Positions 1-12,835 of a DNA stretch of 64,000 nucleotides are shown here, piece after piece. Under the pieces are notes generated by a model, which was not told where the DNA came from, ran no database searches, and saw only the letters and a program-made list of their open reading frames with translations. The stretch comes from Chionis minor (Eukaryota; Chordata; Aves; Charadriiformes; Chionididae): the NCBI GenBank assembly GCA_013398295.1, contig VZSF01010131.1, positions 124,001 through 188,000 on the forward strand. The letters run 5' to 3'. A program made the position numbers and the translations under genes. Position 1 is the stretch's first letter; each line of letters opens with the position of its first letter.

Positions 1-2545
1 AGCTTTAAGTATACTCACTCTTTTAGCTACAGTGTGAAAAAACCAGCACTGAGCTCAGTCTTCAATGGATGAATATATCCAGGGGAAAAAAAAATCCCTT
101 AAAGCTAGATCCAAGGTCTGTCAAAGTGACTGGAAATTGTCCCACAGACTTTAGGGGCTGTAGGTCAGGCTCTTAAACATGTAAATGAAAGTTTGATTGC
201 TTTGGGTGAGCAATATTTCTGTTAATCATCCAGCAAAATATATCTGATTATTTGGAACAGCAAATAGCCATTTGGTTTCTGACAGAATACAATGCGTGTT
301 TAAGCATATCAAATGTGTTTGGAGTTAGTGAAGGAAGAATCTCAAGATGTTTGGGTTTGGTTTGGGTACACATCCAAAATGTGCATGCTTAGCTAAAGCT
401 CTTCAGTCTGCAGCAAGGTTTTGTTGAAAAATGAGCAATCTTGCTAGGCTTTTCCAGTGCCAGACAGCCAAAAGTGCCAGAGCAGCCAGGCTGTTGGTAA
501 GAGGAAAGAGAAATTGGTAGGCAGGGACAGAGGCTTTTTTGAACATGCAAGTGTCTTTAAAAAACAGTTCAGCTTTTCAAGGTGCTTGTTTAAAGGCAAT
601 AGTTTGACGCACATCTTCATGTAGGAGGGCTGCCTGAGGATGTTGTCCACCTCTGAAACATTGTCCTCCATTTCTCCTGTGGGCATGTCTCTCTTGTGCC
701 CTGAGCTTCCTGTGGGTCTTTGGGCTTTGGTGGTGACACTGAAATTTCTGTTTTGGATTAACATATGAAAATCTTTACAAGTGTCTTTCTCCAGTTTCAT
801 TTCAGATAGGTGTATGTGAATGGGCGCATGGAAGGGAGATGGTGGGGAGTGGATTCTGGGACTTTCTTTACCTTCAAATCCCATCCAGATTAGGGTCTCT
901 AATGGTGGCTTGATTGCTTAGTTTGCTCTCCCTGCTGGGTGCTTGAGAAGCCAAGAACTGCTGATGTCCTTCCCCTTTCTGAAGTTAGGAAGCTGTTGTT
1001 CTGCATCCAGGACAATCTGACTATGATTGGGCATGGTGAAAACCAGGAGGTATGAAAAACTGATATAGCGACAAAAATTTCCACGTTATGCCTGCTTTCT
1101 TTCTGTTGGAAAAAATCATTTGTGTTCTCCTGCTCCTTACTGGAGCAAGGAAGAATACGAAATAAGAAGAGTGATTCCTTCAATGTACTTCACTTGCCTA
1201 GTTCAAAATATGCTTTATACTGCTGCCAGTGTTATACCACAAAGCTTAAGTTTTGTGTTCAGGCAAAATACCGGTATCTTTCTGCTTATGAGATAGCATG
1301 GCTCATAGGAGATGGTACCTCATGCAATTTATCTGGACAAAATATCTGAATTCCTGTTTTTCACTGGCATAAAGCTAACCAAATGCAGCAAGTGACATAC
1401 CTTAACTCATAGATTGTGGCTGAAATTGTGTCTGAGTGTGTGTGCTCTTACTAATTTTGCCACTTAGAGCTGACATAATAGTGAGTCTGACAATTCATGG
1501 ATATCTGTCACTGTAGTGACAGAATTTGTACCTGATTTATAGAAGTTTTGCTCTTCTGAGCATTCCCTTCTTAAACAGAAACCATCCAAATTAATTTTAT
1601 TGGACAGCTAATTAGAGTCTAAGAAGGTAAATATGTATCTAATTCATAGCATCATAGATTAACCTGAGCAAATTAAATGAAGAATTAGTTTCTTAATTCC
1701 TTTTGAAAAGGACTATAAAAAGTATTGTTCTGAAGACAGCTGTCATCTTTTATTGGCTTGGGTGCATGTGTGGGTTTTTTGTTTGTTTTTAAGGGGAGGG
1801 GTAGAAGTCATCTTTGGCAAGGTTTCCTTGTCTAAGAATCTCTGATTATGAATGTTGTCCTTTAGCTATCTTCCGTGCCTGGGTCTGTGCCAGGATTTAT
1901 CAGGATGGAGGATATTCTCAGTGGTGGTGCACTTTTTGCCACTAGCAATGGTTTTTCCTAATAGGGCAAGTTTATAAGACTCGTTACCATGAAGGGAATA
2001 ATGGGAAAGGAAGTTTTGGTGCGATTTTTTTTTTGTTTGTTTTCCCTTTTTTAAAAAAGGGAGACGGAGACAAAGGATGGAGTTAATATGAAATCCTGCT
2101 TTCCAGTTAGCCTAGAAGATGACCTGCAGTTTTTGGAATTACGGTATGTTCAAAGATATGTCACTGAAATAATGTAATGCCACAGACATTAGGCCATAAT
2201 GACCTAAAAAAGTATGTGTTTAGTAGTTTGCAGCTGGAGTCAAGGAAGGAGCAAAACCGCTTGAAGTGAGCCAGACCCACACATTCTGAAAACCGTTATT
2301 ACATTTAGAGCACTGGTGAGGAAAAATATTCATAGCTAACAGTTTGCCTTTGGTTTAGATTAAATGTCACATGATTAGTGACTTGCAATGGTGCAAGAAG
2401 ATCTTTTAGAGAGGATTTCTGATTTTTTTTTTAATGTAGCTATCAACTGTGATCTGAACAATCACATATGTGGTCCTAATTGATGGTGGTCTGGAATTTT
2501 AGGAGACGGTGGTTTTGGTTGAGGTTTTGTTTTGTTTTTTTTTAG
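1..2545. other. Unique AT-rich non-coding DNA
   Basis: I recognise no gene, RNA or transposon here. The longest frame is a 146-codon minus-strand ORF at 444-884. It has no recognisable domain and is within chance expectation for the window. The stretch has scattered T-rich runs, for example around 2026-2036 and 2427-2434. It is most simply intronic or intergenic DNA. Confidence 0.6.
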
Positions 2546-2598
2546 CGAAGAGAAAGTGCTTATCAGAAATGGGAGTTGATATGGACCACCCAGAACAG
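2546..2598 (+). other. Exon-like 53-nt segment (unconfirmed)
   Basis: A T-rich tract ending in AG at 2544-2545 precedes 53 nt that stay open in two of three frames. They are followed by CAG|GTAAAG, with the donor GT at 2599-2600. The acceptor is strong and the donor is reasonable. The encoded 17-18 residues match nothing I recognise, and such coincidences are common in 64 kb. This is a low-confidence candidate only. Confidence 0.12.
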
Positions 2599-2869
2599 GT
2601 AAAGGATCTTCTGAGTGTCTTGAAACACTTTCTCATGATCAGAAGATCCAAATTAGCAAGATGTCAAGGTATGTGCTAAGTAGTTTACTGAGTTAGGGAC
2701 TAACTTGCAAATAGCTTAACTTTCAAGAGTCTAGTAAGGCCTTACTACTTCCTTGTTAATCTTGCCTGTGCACCTACTAGCCTAGAGTCCTCATGGTGCA
2801 AACAGCAACCTGAAGAGGTTTAGTCACTGTTCACACTGACATAATTTTCATATGGACTGATTAGCACTG

Positions 2870-2940
2870 GGTGAAGACACAGACTTCAGATGTCTTAATT
2901 GCCAGTCCTGTGCTCTAACAGTCAGATAATTTTCCTCAGA
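2870..2940 (+). repeat. MIR/CORE-SINE-like 3' fragment
   Basis: The stretch around 2895-2925 reads like the 3' part of MIR-type SINEs, where a phrase close to 'cccagtcctgtgctctaaccac' precedes the tail. The match is recalled, not computed. Upstream sequence to about 2700 could belong to the same element but is too decayed to say. The likely orientation is plus. Confidence 0.4.
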
Positions 2941-3880
2941 GAGCATGTACCTTTTTTGGTGTCTAATTCACCAGTTCTTGGCATGATATATCCAGGATTT
3001 AACATCAGAGCTTCCTTCTAGAGTTGGGGGGTTTTTTTAATGTCCACATATTATCTTATTATTGTGTACCTAACAGCTGAAAAACTCCTATTTTGAACTG
3101 CAGAACTCAATTTTTAAAATTACTGCTTAGTAAAAACAATCCCATTCCACAAGAAAAAAAGATTGTAGACCTCATCAGAATCTGTATTAGCCACTACCAA
3201 ATTTGCACATAACTGGTTCTGGTTGGTTTTCCATATCCTAAATGACAAAGGATGATAGTTATTAATTTATCCTTATATAGCATCCCATAGAACAGTATCA
3301 GAGGATACTTGACAAAATAAGCAATGATTTTTATCAGCATGACACAAGTGGTTAAATTCTGCAACCATTCTTTAAAAGGAGTTTTAAAAGACCATTCTAA
3401 CACATCAGACAGGCAAAGTCTGTAGGTAGACCATCTGGCTTCCCATGTATGCAGTGTTACAAGTACAGCAAGCAAAATACCATAAATACTCAATGTAAAT
3501 ATTCATGTAAATGTAGAAACAAAAGAAAACTGTATCAGTAGTGCCAAGTCTTTCCCTATTTGTTTTTCTTAAACATCCAAATACAAATTTTGCTAACACA
3601 CAAGCACATATTAGAAACTAATCTTAGCAGTATGGACTGCTATGTTAGCCTGGACTACACTGGATTTCTTATATATTGGATAAAATACTAGCTAGTGTAA
3701 GTTGGGTTGGTTACCATCTCTCTTGCCAGAGTCCTGACCTAAGGTAATTAGGCTTCATACTAATCTGATTTCACTGTTGCTGTAAGGTCTACCTCTTCCC
3801 TCCCAGGAAAATATTAAAATGTGGAAAGTATTTGGCTTTTATGGTGCTGCTTTGGTTTTTGTTTTCAAGGTTTCTGTTTT
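2941..3880. other. No gene seen between SINE scrap and hAT remnant
   Basis: AT-rich sequence with no recognised coding exon. Two overlapping minus-strand ORFs (3194-3493 and 3405-3599) show no family features. Part of the right side may be undetectable 5' sequence of the hAT element that becomes readable at 3888. Confidence 0.5.
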
Positions 3881-3884
3881 GATC

Positions 3885-4260
3885 TATGTCATCCTTGACC
3901 CCAAATTTAATGAGTTTACTATGCTTTTTGGTAAAATGTTTGTACCAAATACTTCAATGAAGTTTCAGTTTTAGTAAAGCTTTAATGTCACAATCCTACC
4001 AAACTTGCTTTAGGAAACATTCTGAAAGTACTGTTATGCAGTATATGGATGAATTGCCTGTTGATTCATCTGATGATATCTTTCTGTACTGGCCTGTAAG
4101 TGAAACTAATAATCCAATGGTCTTGTCTTCCTTGGTGTGAGCTACTAGTCACCTAATGACAAATCTGGGGTGTTTCAAAGCACCTACCACTGCCCTGCTC
4201 CACAAGTGAGTACAAATTTTAGTTTGAAGCTTTTCCTAAAGAGGAGTCTACGTTCCACAG
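3885..4260 (+). mobile_element. Decayed hAT-superfamily DNA transposase (C-terminal part)
   Basis: Two hallmarks of hAT transposases appear in the expected order on the plus strand. At 3888-3908 the frame reads VILDPKF, matching the conserved hAT 'LDPRFK' block. About 45 codons later, in a frame shifted by one base, 4027-4128 reads like the C-terminal dimerisation region: an acidic Y-M-D-E-L-P-V stretch, then D-D-I-F-L-Y-W and a hydrophobic L-S-S-L. Family members there read 'YL.E.P...D.L.YW......P.LA'. A following APTTAL (about 4180-4197) resembles the family's 'PATTAPSERVFS', and stop codons interrupt it. Frameshift and stops show it is inactive and old. I saw no N-terminal BED finger, terminal inverted repeats or 8-bp target duplication. 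Its closest named subfamily (Charlie-like?) cannot be fixed without a database search. Confidence 0.7.
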
Positions 4261-7200
4261 AACCTATCCATTTGTTTCAGTGACATTGATTCATCTAATA
4301 AGAGATCATCCATTCCTACAAATCTGGCCCTTTCTACTATATGAAATCACACTTAGCAGTTATCTCAAAAGTGAAGGAGGTATGGAGAATTAAGCGGGAA
4401 AAAAAAAAGCGCTTCTCTTGTGGCTAGAAAGTACTCACTCTGACCTTTTTTTTTTTTTTCTCTGGAATTTTGGTGCTGTGGCGCTTGGGTGTTCTTGAAT
4501 TGAAAGTGTTCTGTTTCTTCTACAGTAGCCTAGTCTCCGTATGTTAAGCAATTCCATGTATAGTCTGCTCCAGAACATCTTTGGTTAATAAGAAGCTGAA
4601 AGATAAGCCTTGTGATAATTGATAAGTCATTAGCAGGACTCTAGTTCATCAGATAAAGCAATTAATGGTTTCGCATTTCCTAAAAACTGGCAGTGTTGGG
4701 CTGAGTCACTACAAGATGTAGGATGTAGTTTGAATGCAGTACAGATTACAACTGAATGTTTGTTCTCTGCAATATATACTTGGGCTTTTTAGTAATACTT
4801 GTCCATTTTGAATACTCAACTGAAAGTAGACTGCTTGTGTCATGAATTGATATTTTTATCCACTCAATTCTTGTATAGCAGGAGCTGTCAGTGATTCTGT
4901 CATTTCTTTTACATCAGTGGGCTTTATTGGAAAGGTATTTCACTTTTTTACTGTATAGGTGTTAGAAATGTTGATTTGAGCATCATGGAGTCAAGCTATT
5001 CCATAACTAGACTATAAAGTAAGAAAAATTATTTCAGAATTCATTCTAAGTTTCTCTAGGAATTCTTTTAAAATTTGAAGTTGAAAAATTTTTGGCTAGT
5101 TGGAATCACAATGGTCACTTCTTAGCTGGTATGGTATAAAAGTTCAAGAGATAATAAAGATGGTAACATAGCATGACTTACATGTTCAGAGCTCTTAATA
5201 TTAGTACTGAGAACTTTACTCCGCTTAAACACAAGCAGGCTAAAGTGTTGAATCTTTGAGCCAGTGTATGTTAAAAGAACTGGATCTTTTTTTATTTCAA
5301 ATAACATATCCATTGAACTGAACAACTATAAAATGACAGTTTTGATAGAGTTTGTGTCTTGCAATATTATTTATAGAAAGGTCACTTTTAATGAAGTGAT
5401 GAAATAATTCAAGACTGATATCTTAAATAACTTGGGTCAGTGGATTTGTTGGTATTGAGTTGTGCAGCCGAGATGCCATCACAGGCACTTAAGCTGTGTA
5501 CTACTTAGGGGGACCGCAACAGTGCTGACTTGCGTTGATGTAAGCTGTGGTGGAAGTGCAGCCTTAGTTCTCCATTTCTGAAGTGAATGATGAGCAGCAG
5601 GACAACAGGTTACTTTGGAAGTCTTTTTCATTTTCTCTTTTCATGTTGCTTCAATCGCAGTTGGGATTTTTAAACTATAGGTGGCTGGAACCGAACCTCA
5701 GTCTCCCAAAGGACCAGTCAGAACCAGTGGTCTGTAGCAGCTACCTTTAACCTAAGGAGATGAACGTTCCTTGCTGTTCTCTCCTCATCCAGTCCTTCCA
5801 CCTTCCCTCAACAACCGTTCCTTAATCTTTCATACTTACTTCATACTTGATGAATTAGCTTTTTATATTGAATAAAAAAACAATTGTAAAATTCCTTGCA
5901 GTCTAATTGATTTTGGAAAAGACTGCACGACTGGTACACAGGCAAATTCCTTGCTTACAGTGAAGCGAAGATAAGAGAGGAGATAACATCCTAGCTGAAT
6001 TAAGATATAAATTCTGATGGTGTTGCTGTTGAAAAGCAGGCATATTTTTAACCTATTTCTCTCTATCCATAAGGGTAAGATCTTGCTTGATCCAGCAGAC
6101 AGTTAGTAGCATTGTGATACATGTCACTGAAGGTTTTATCTATACCTCAGTATCTCAATTTAAAAACACTCATTTGGGAATTCTACGAACTAATGTGCAA
6201 GCGTTATTTGGCTCAAATATTGGGTAAATCTTACATGAAAAATATTGTGGCTGCCTACTATACTACAAGGAGACCCTCTGCGTTTAAAATAATGCACTAT
6301 GCATTACTGTAGCTGCTTTAAAGATGTCTCTCAGAGTAAAAAAAAAAAAAAATAAATCTGTCATGTTTTGAATGAAGGTTGAGGACTAAGCACATGAAAC
6401 TTGTCATTTGCGATGGCAAAGTCAATACCAACTGCACGAGCTGCTTCTCTGCCAGTCTAAAAAGGGTAGCCTGTGTCCAGAGGGTAGATAAGGATTGTGT
6501 GTCGATATTAGGATACAACTTAAGGAGTTAATTGCAGCACATAAGTGAGCTGATAGCATCTCAAACTACAGTCCTGAAAGTGTCAGAGGAAGAACAATGT
6601 TAATGTGACCATATGAATTAAAGAGATAGTAACACATCCTCTACTGATGTGTAGACAACATCACTGGTGTTGCCAGAGTTCAACCTGCTGTGCAAAGCAA
6701 TGTCAGAAGCTACTGGGAAGCGTTTAAAGCTTATTATAGTGGAAGCCTACTCAGGTGTGTCTAGGCATGTGGTAAAGCCCCCCATGATTTTGTATTGAAT
6801 GTACAGCTGTTACATAAATAATGACTTTTATAAATACTGTACTCCTGAGAGAATCCTTTTAAATTACTTGTGACATTCTAGAGAAATAGGCAACTGAAAG
6901 GTGGCAGAATCTGGCCTACACCTACTAACTTTGAAATGCAGTTCAAAAGGTAATATGCAATTTTGATATCACTCTATCTGTAAAGCATATTGTGTGGACT
7001 GTAATATAATATAGTTTCATTCATCTTAAATGATGCATATGAAGTCATCTGAGCTATGTTGAGGGCGCTAAGCTTCCTAGTGCAGCAGGTAGAAGAGAAG
7101 ACAGAAAGGAGCACAGGGAGGAGCAAGAAGTTGATGTTGCTAAATATGTCTCAAGATCTGTCAGGTCCAGACAGGTCACTAGGAAATCTGGAGACAATGC

Positions 7201-7369
7201 TTCTTTAGCTGGTGATTAGGGCTAAATCAACTGACAGACAGAAGTATAAACACTGGTTCTTAACTCTTCATGGAGTTGAAATGTATTTACTGTACTCGCT
7301 GAGAATTTAATTGGAGAGAAAATAGTAAGAAAAAATAGCAAAGTACTATCCTATTTAAATTAGTAATTT
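4261..7369. other. Unique AT-rich non-coding DNA
   Basis: No gene is recognised. The stretch includes a T run near 4447-4460, an A15 run at 6338-6352 and several short chance ORFs. A minus-strand open segment (5122-5325) crosses a GTAAGT motif (complement of 5170-5175) but has no known homology. The area just downstream of the hAT remnant may hold the rest of its 3' end, unrecognisable to me. Confidence 0.5.
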
Positions 7370-7625
7370 GTAGCAACCGCTCTTGGGCGATCCCTGTCTG
7401 AGCTCCTTGTGACAAAGCTCGGTGTTATTGTCCTGTTACATCAGTACGTAGTTACTTGTAGTATATGGCTGCTTCGTCTAACTTTCCCTGAAAATAAGGA
7501 AGGCGTTACCTGACTCGCAGCTCCTTCCCAAGGCTCCTTCTGGGGCAGTGCAGCTGTGTACCGACTCTTACACAAGGCCGAGCCAAAAATGCTCAGTCTC
7601 ACCCTACGGCAGAAGAGCTACAGCT
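7370..7625. other. CpG-bearing patch in CpG-poor DNA
   Basis: About ten CpG dinucleotides fall within 250 bp, for example in the segments near 7378, 7388, 7420, 7446, 7475, 7503, 7515, 7560, 7580 and 7607. Most of the surrounding kilobases have very few. Retained CpGs suggest a region unmethylated in the germ line, or a younger insertion. I see no TATA box or start-site arrangement that would make it a promoter. Confidence 0.3.
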
Positions 7626-10539
7626 TTGAACCTTTATAATCTTCATTAAGGTAACTCCTCTTTTAATCAAGTGCCTTACAAGAGTTTTCTTTAGCCTGTG
7701 AGTATGTAAAAATTGAAAAAGGTCTCTGAAGTGCTTACATTTCTAAATAACAATGGAATAATCCCCGTCGTACTTTTTCCCCGTCACAAACAGACAATTC
7801 CTGAAATTTCATCTTTATTACTGAGTGCTTTAGGCAGTGATTACTCACAGTAACTTCTGCTGTTTTCTTTCCATCTTCCACATCAATTGATACAGATGAT
7901 TTGTAGGAACACTGTTGTCACTATTTAATCCACGGTATATACTTGTAGGAAGGTAGCAGAAAAGTGCGCAAGCCAACTTCAAAAGACTCTCACGTGAAGA
8001 AAAAAAACCAGCAGTCTTTATAGCAATTAGTGACAATAGAGGCATGCACCTGTGGTGAGGAACTTTGGCTCAAAGAAGTTGTTCTAAAAAACCTTTAAGC
8101 ACCGTGGATTCCTAGTCTTAGGTTTGAAGAACTGACAGAAATGACCTGTTCACCTCTGAACCGGTGACCTACAGGTGGGAAGAAGTATTGTTAGAGGCAT
8201 GTAAGCAGAATGTAAGGCTGTGCTGTTTTGATGTTTAAGCTATCCATTTCACCTTGGTGCAAAGAATAACAAAGAGGCAGTCTGGCTGATGAAAGGTAAA
8301 ACTGCACTTGAGTTAACTCAGTTAGAAAGCTACCTTTTGCAAATATTTTTACAATCTGCATGGTGGAGATGTGTTAATTCATTTGTACTTAAAACCAAAG
8401 TCAAGGATTTTAAGACTCTTACTGTCTTCAACTACATACACTTTCTGTAGTCTCTAAGCCTTTTCAACCTTAATTAACACACTTTTGTTCTAAAAATTGA
8501 TGCAGAGGTCTTTGCCATCGACTCTAATGGCAGGAGTTTCAAGACCTAATATTGTTCAAGAACCTTGATTCTTGTGACTCCTCCGTTCCTTCACCAGGGG
8601 AGAAGCAAATACTTTGTGGATTGTGTCGTTAGGGCACAGAGCAGGGTGCTGCCAAGGAAACCACGTGGCAGCACTGCAAAACAGTTGATCTAGGAGCTGT
8701 GCTGCTCATTATAGGGAACTCAGTGACAGCCAAAAGCCAGTGAAGTTATAAGCCATCTTTGGATAGGAGCTGGGAGCAGTTAGCTGCTTCAATACAGCAT
8801 GTGCATGTTGGATGTGACTATTATTAGTATTCCGGGAGGCATAAAAGGAGAGGTACAGCAGTACTGTATTGCTGAAGGCAAAGGTAAGAACCGTCACTGG
8901 TTTCTTCAAGTGCTTGAGATTGGCAGAAATCTCTAAAGTGCTCCCTGTCGCAAGATTTTAAATTGAGTAGGAGGAAAGGGAAGAAGGAGATGTATGATTA
9001 AGGGGAATTTGGCTAGTGAAATGTTTTAGGATGGCATAAAAATTATAAAAACCCTCAGGTAAATAATGTGAAGAGTCATTTTACATATACTATTTAACAT
9101 ACAGTGGTTGCTCTTAATGTTTGTTTACCCATCAAGAAATTGATGGGAATGCTCTGTCATGTTTTTAGTATTAAGCCTTCAAAAGGAGCAGGTATCCTTG
9201 TCCAATAACCTCCCCCTTCTCTACCTCCTGCTCCACATAAAAATGTGCATTTCTCTAAGGTATCTTTTCTGATATAAGTAGAGAAGCCATGTACGCTTAA
9301 CATCTAATAAGGCTCAGTCAAAGGAAAATTCTCAAGTAAAAAACCAATTAAAATTAGCAAGTAAAACATTCTAAGCATGACAGAAGACTATAATAATAAA
9401 GAATAGTCTAGAATGTACTTTCAGTATCCAGTATCTTTTAGAATTGTAAGCCCACAGTATCTTGTACAAAATATTCAGTATTTTTCAGCAAGGAAGCCTA
9501 TTTTTTTAGGTGACAACTCATTGGAAGGGATAAAAGGCCCACAAATGGATATGCATGAGGAAAAATCAATCTTATTTAAGCATTAGCTATCTGTTGCTGC
9601 TTAGAAATCAAGTCCCAAACTGAATTAAAATGGCAAAATTGTACAGCACCCGTCTTCCCAAAGACTTACCAAGTTTTATAGGACACACAAAAAAGTCACA
9701 TGAAACTGGAGTAGCTCATTTCAAAATCATTTTAATAATGACTGATCCATTTGAATTTAAGCAGATGAAGGATAAGCTGAAGCAGGGATAAACTGAAAAG
9801 GCCATGTGCTGAGTCCCCTCATTATCTACGTGACTAGAAACTACTGCACTTTATCATCTGCTGTCTCTTTTTGCTATCTCTCTCTTTAATTTTCCTAAAT
9901 GGCTGGTGCACTGCTGTTGAGATAAGGTATTTAATAAGGGAAAGGATTTAGATGTTCCTACAAGACCAGTCTAGGCTCCTTTTTTTTTAAATGTCATCTT
10001 GATTTGTGCTTTTTCCTTCTCTAAGTAATAGGCATAGGGATTATGAAATGAATCTAGAAGCTAAATTCCACTAACAAAATCCTTGTATCCACTGGTAACA
10101 TAAATAACAATTGGTTCATAGTGCAATAATCCCAGATAGTAACCACTATGAGAAGGCACATCAGCTGAAACTCATTTTAGGTGGATTAATTTTAAATAAA
10201 AGTTTCAAAAGAAATAGGGCTACATAGATTTCTTTGAAATAAAGTTGTCTAATTTAACTTGTTTATGACAGGTTTTTTTAAAAAGCAAAGGAAAACGTTC
10301 TTTATATTAGAGAATTACCTGTAATATGTAGAGATATATCTGCTACTTCCATGTCTTAAAGCTCATACTGTAGCCATCCCATTGACTTATTCTACCAAGT
10401 ACTGAAGTCCAGTTTCTACCCCAGGAGTGTATTTTAAGGAAGTAGTCCTAATAGTAAGCCCTATCCTGGCATGTTTACGAATGTTGAGTAGCATCTTCCT
10501 CCAGATGTCTTCTGCATGGGGCCAGGGAACACCCTGCAG
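7626..10539. other. Unique non-coding DNA
   Basis: No gene recognised. A short stretch at about 8494-8550 loosely resembles an old amniote repeat phrase ('ggtctttgccattgacttcaatggg...'), too short to name. The rest is AT-rich with chance ORFs of at most 66 codons. Confidence 0.5.
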
Positions 10540-11080
10540 AGAGGTGGTCTGTGATGTGCGCAAGGATGTGTCCGCACTCACGTTTTAGTGAGAACCAGAA
10601 CTGTGTTTCTGAAGTGAGACTCCCAATCATCTCTGCTTACTGCACGTCGATTCAATTCACTGGCCAGTCTTGGAGCTCGCAAACAAACGCGGAAAATGTG
10701 CTTCAGAAGCACAATTAAAATACTCCACCCATTATTGAGTGTTCAGTCATGGGGACCAGATTAGAGCCAGTCTGAAGAACCACTCTCAGACCAAGTATAG
10801 TGTTGACATTGGGTGCTCTGCATCGGCTTCTTCACCCTGCAGACCTCTTCCTATTGTACAGCAAAACTTGCAAATGTAGATAGAGCTTAGACGTGACGGG
10901 AAATACAAAGGCATTACAGCAAAGCGTTCAATTCAAAATAGTTCATATAGCTTTAACTCTCGCCCCTATATTTGTGTGTCATGTTAGTCTTCAATGTCAC
11001 GATTGCATATTGAGTTGGTCTGCAAGATCTCTTGCCTCAGTGCATCGTGTTGACTTTTTCACGGGGAAGGAGACGGTAAT
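10540..11080. other. Second CpG-retaining patch
   Basis: CpGs cluster at 10555-10695 and again at 10890-11075, in otherwise CpG-poor surroundings. A 77-codon plus-strand ORF (10893-11126) lies here but has no recognisable domain. This could be a regulatory element or simply a GC fluctuation. Confidence 0.25.
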
Positions 11081-12277
11081 TCCTTATTTCATTATCCATT
11101 TCAGGACAATTTTAAAATTCACATAAGTTTGTTGCTGTAGAATGTTTTCCTATAACTTTCTGCTTTACTAATGGTGAGGGACATTCTGGCATTACCAGCC
11201 TAAGTCTGTGGAATGTGCCAAAGGACCCAGACCAACTTGGAGCTGTAGGAGCACGAGGTAGGCTATGGTGGGCCAATTTCTATGGGGATTCTCATATCTG
11301 CACCGTGCAGTGCTAAGTCTATCAATAAGGGAGCCCAGAGCAAGCTTCCACTGAGCTTCCCAGTGCTGCACTGTGCAGGAATAAGAGGCCATGGAAGTAC
11401 TCTAGTTGCATTTGGAGGCTGCTGAGCCGGAGCATGGCATTTTCCAGTTCCCACCTGAGCTAGAGTGTCTCTGCGTGGTGCTATTTGATCTGACTTAACT
11501 CTCCCTCTATTGTGACCCACTGTGTACTTACAACCCTGCAACTGAACGACTGCATTGAAAGCTTGCTCAGATGACCAGAAACACTAAGTTCCCTGTGCAT
11601 AGGTTGAGAGCGTTTAACTAGTCATGCATACGCTTGAAACTCCGGTTTGAATCTTGAAATAGTTATTTTTACCTTTTTGCTTTAAAGTATAAGCTGGAAG
11701 GTCCCCTAAGAAATGCTTGTTGCGTTCATGTGGCAGATGGTATTGGACAGGGAAGGATCTGATTCTTGAGTAAAGTCCGGAAGCCTGAGAGGGCTGCTGT
11801 TGGTAGGTAGAGAATTATTTTCCAAGGCACTAGAATGAGCTCAGATCACATAATACAACAGCAGCACAGTGATCACTTGATTTTTCTGAATGACCAATGG
11901 GTGGAGCGTTTACCCCCCAAAAAAGTGGTAGTCTTAATACCTGTTGACATATTTGTCAACAGCTGTCTCAAAATTTAAGTTAAGAGTTTAAGCTACTGTT
12001 TTGCTACAGAAGCAAGTCTTCTAGTGTGTGAAAGAAGCATAAGCTTGCAGTAGCCTGTTCTGGAAATTCTCTGGTACTTTTCTGTAGCTAGAGGGAGGAA
12101 ATTAATGGATGCAGCTGCTGATTCTATAATGTTATAATGGAAACTTTATTTTTATTTAAACTCAGCTTTTATGGGCCTCTTGCTTGTGGGTAATACTTGG
12201 TAAGAAAATTATCCAAGTTGCCAAAGAGTGAATAGGGAGTTAATTTCAGTTTCTACCTGGAGTGAGGAAACAAAGTT
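11081..12277. other. Unique non-coding DNA
   Basis: No gene or repeat recognised. Overlapping minus-strand ORFs at 11192-11541 (66 and 92 codons) have no family signature and read like chance open frames. Confidence 0.5.
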
Positions 12278-12290
12278 GGGGGGGGGGGGG
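12278..12290 (+). repeat. G13 homopolymer
   Basis: Thirteen consecutive G residues. It is a mononucleotide repeat, likely length-polymorphic and prone to sequencing error. Confidence 0.9.
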
Positions 12291-12754
12291 CACTCTAGAA
12301 CTGTAAACTTACAGGTTGACTGTTACAAGCAGGACTACTAATAATGCTTTTATGCAACTTCAGGGGAGTCATGCTGGAAAGCAAAATGTTTTTGTCACTA
12401 CAGTATATCAAGGTCTTTTGTTGCAATGTCCTGAGTCAAGGCCCTTTGCATCATGCATGATCAATCCCTAAGGCAGCCATGCAGAGTACAGCCTCTGCTC
12501 CAGAGTGAGCACGGTTTCTGTCCTTCATTTAAAATTAGTGTTATTCCCTTTTCTATAAAATTACACTGCCTGTTTATCCTGTAGGCTAAGTCTCATCAAT
12601 TTGAAGATAATCACTGACAAGGTGTTTTCTTCATTTAGTATATGGAGACTCCAATTTGTTTCCACTGCAGAAGCCGATACACAATGCCATCCACCATCGG
12701 GAATTGTATGTGCCCTTCCAAACAAGCAAATGGTTGAAGAGTGGGAGGAAACAG

Positions 12755-12835
12755 AATGTCATTTCCATCTTTTGAATGGAAAACTGAGGGGTAGAAATGG
12801 AAGTGACTTATTCAATTTTAACTTAGGTCTTCTAA
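12755..12835 (+). repeat. MIR/CORE-SINE-like fragment
   Basis: The segment reads close to the conserved MIR-type SINE phrase 'cccattttacagatggggaaactgaggcacagagaggttaagtgacttg...'. Visible pieces are a CATTTCCATCTTTTGAATGG block at 12759-12778, AAACTGAGG at 12781-12789 and GAAATGGAAGTGACTT at 12794-12809. This is the best SINE match in the window. It is recognised from memory, so the family name (MIR versus a related CORE-SINE) is provisional. Orientation is plus. Confidence 0.55.

Noticed and set aside
444..884. 146-codon minus-strand ORF as a gene
   Set aside because: No recognisable domain, no splice context and no polyadenylation signal. A few ORFs of this length are expected by chance.
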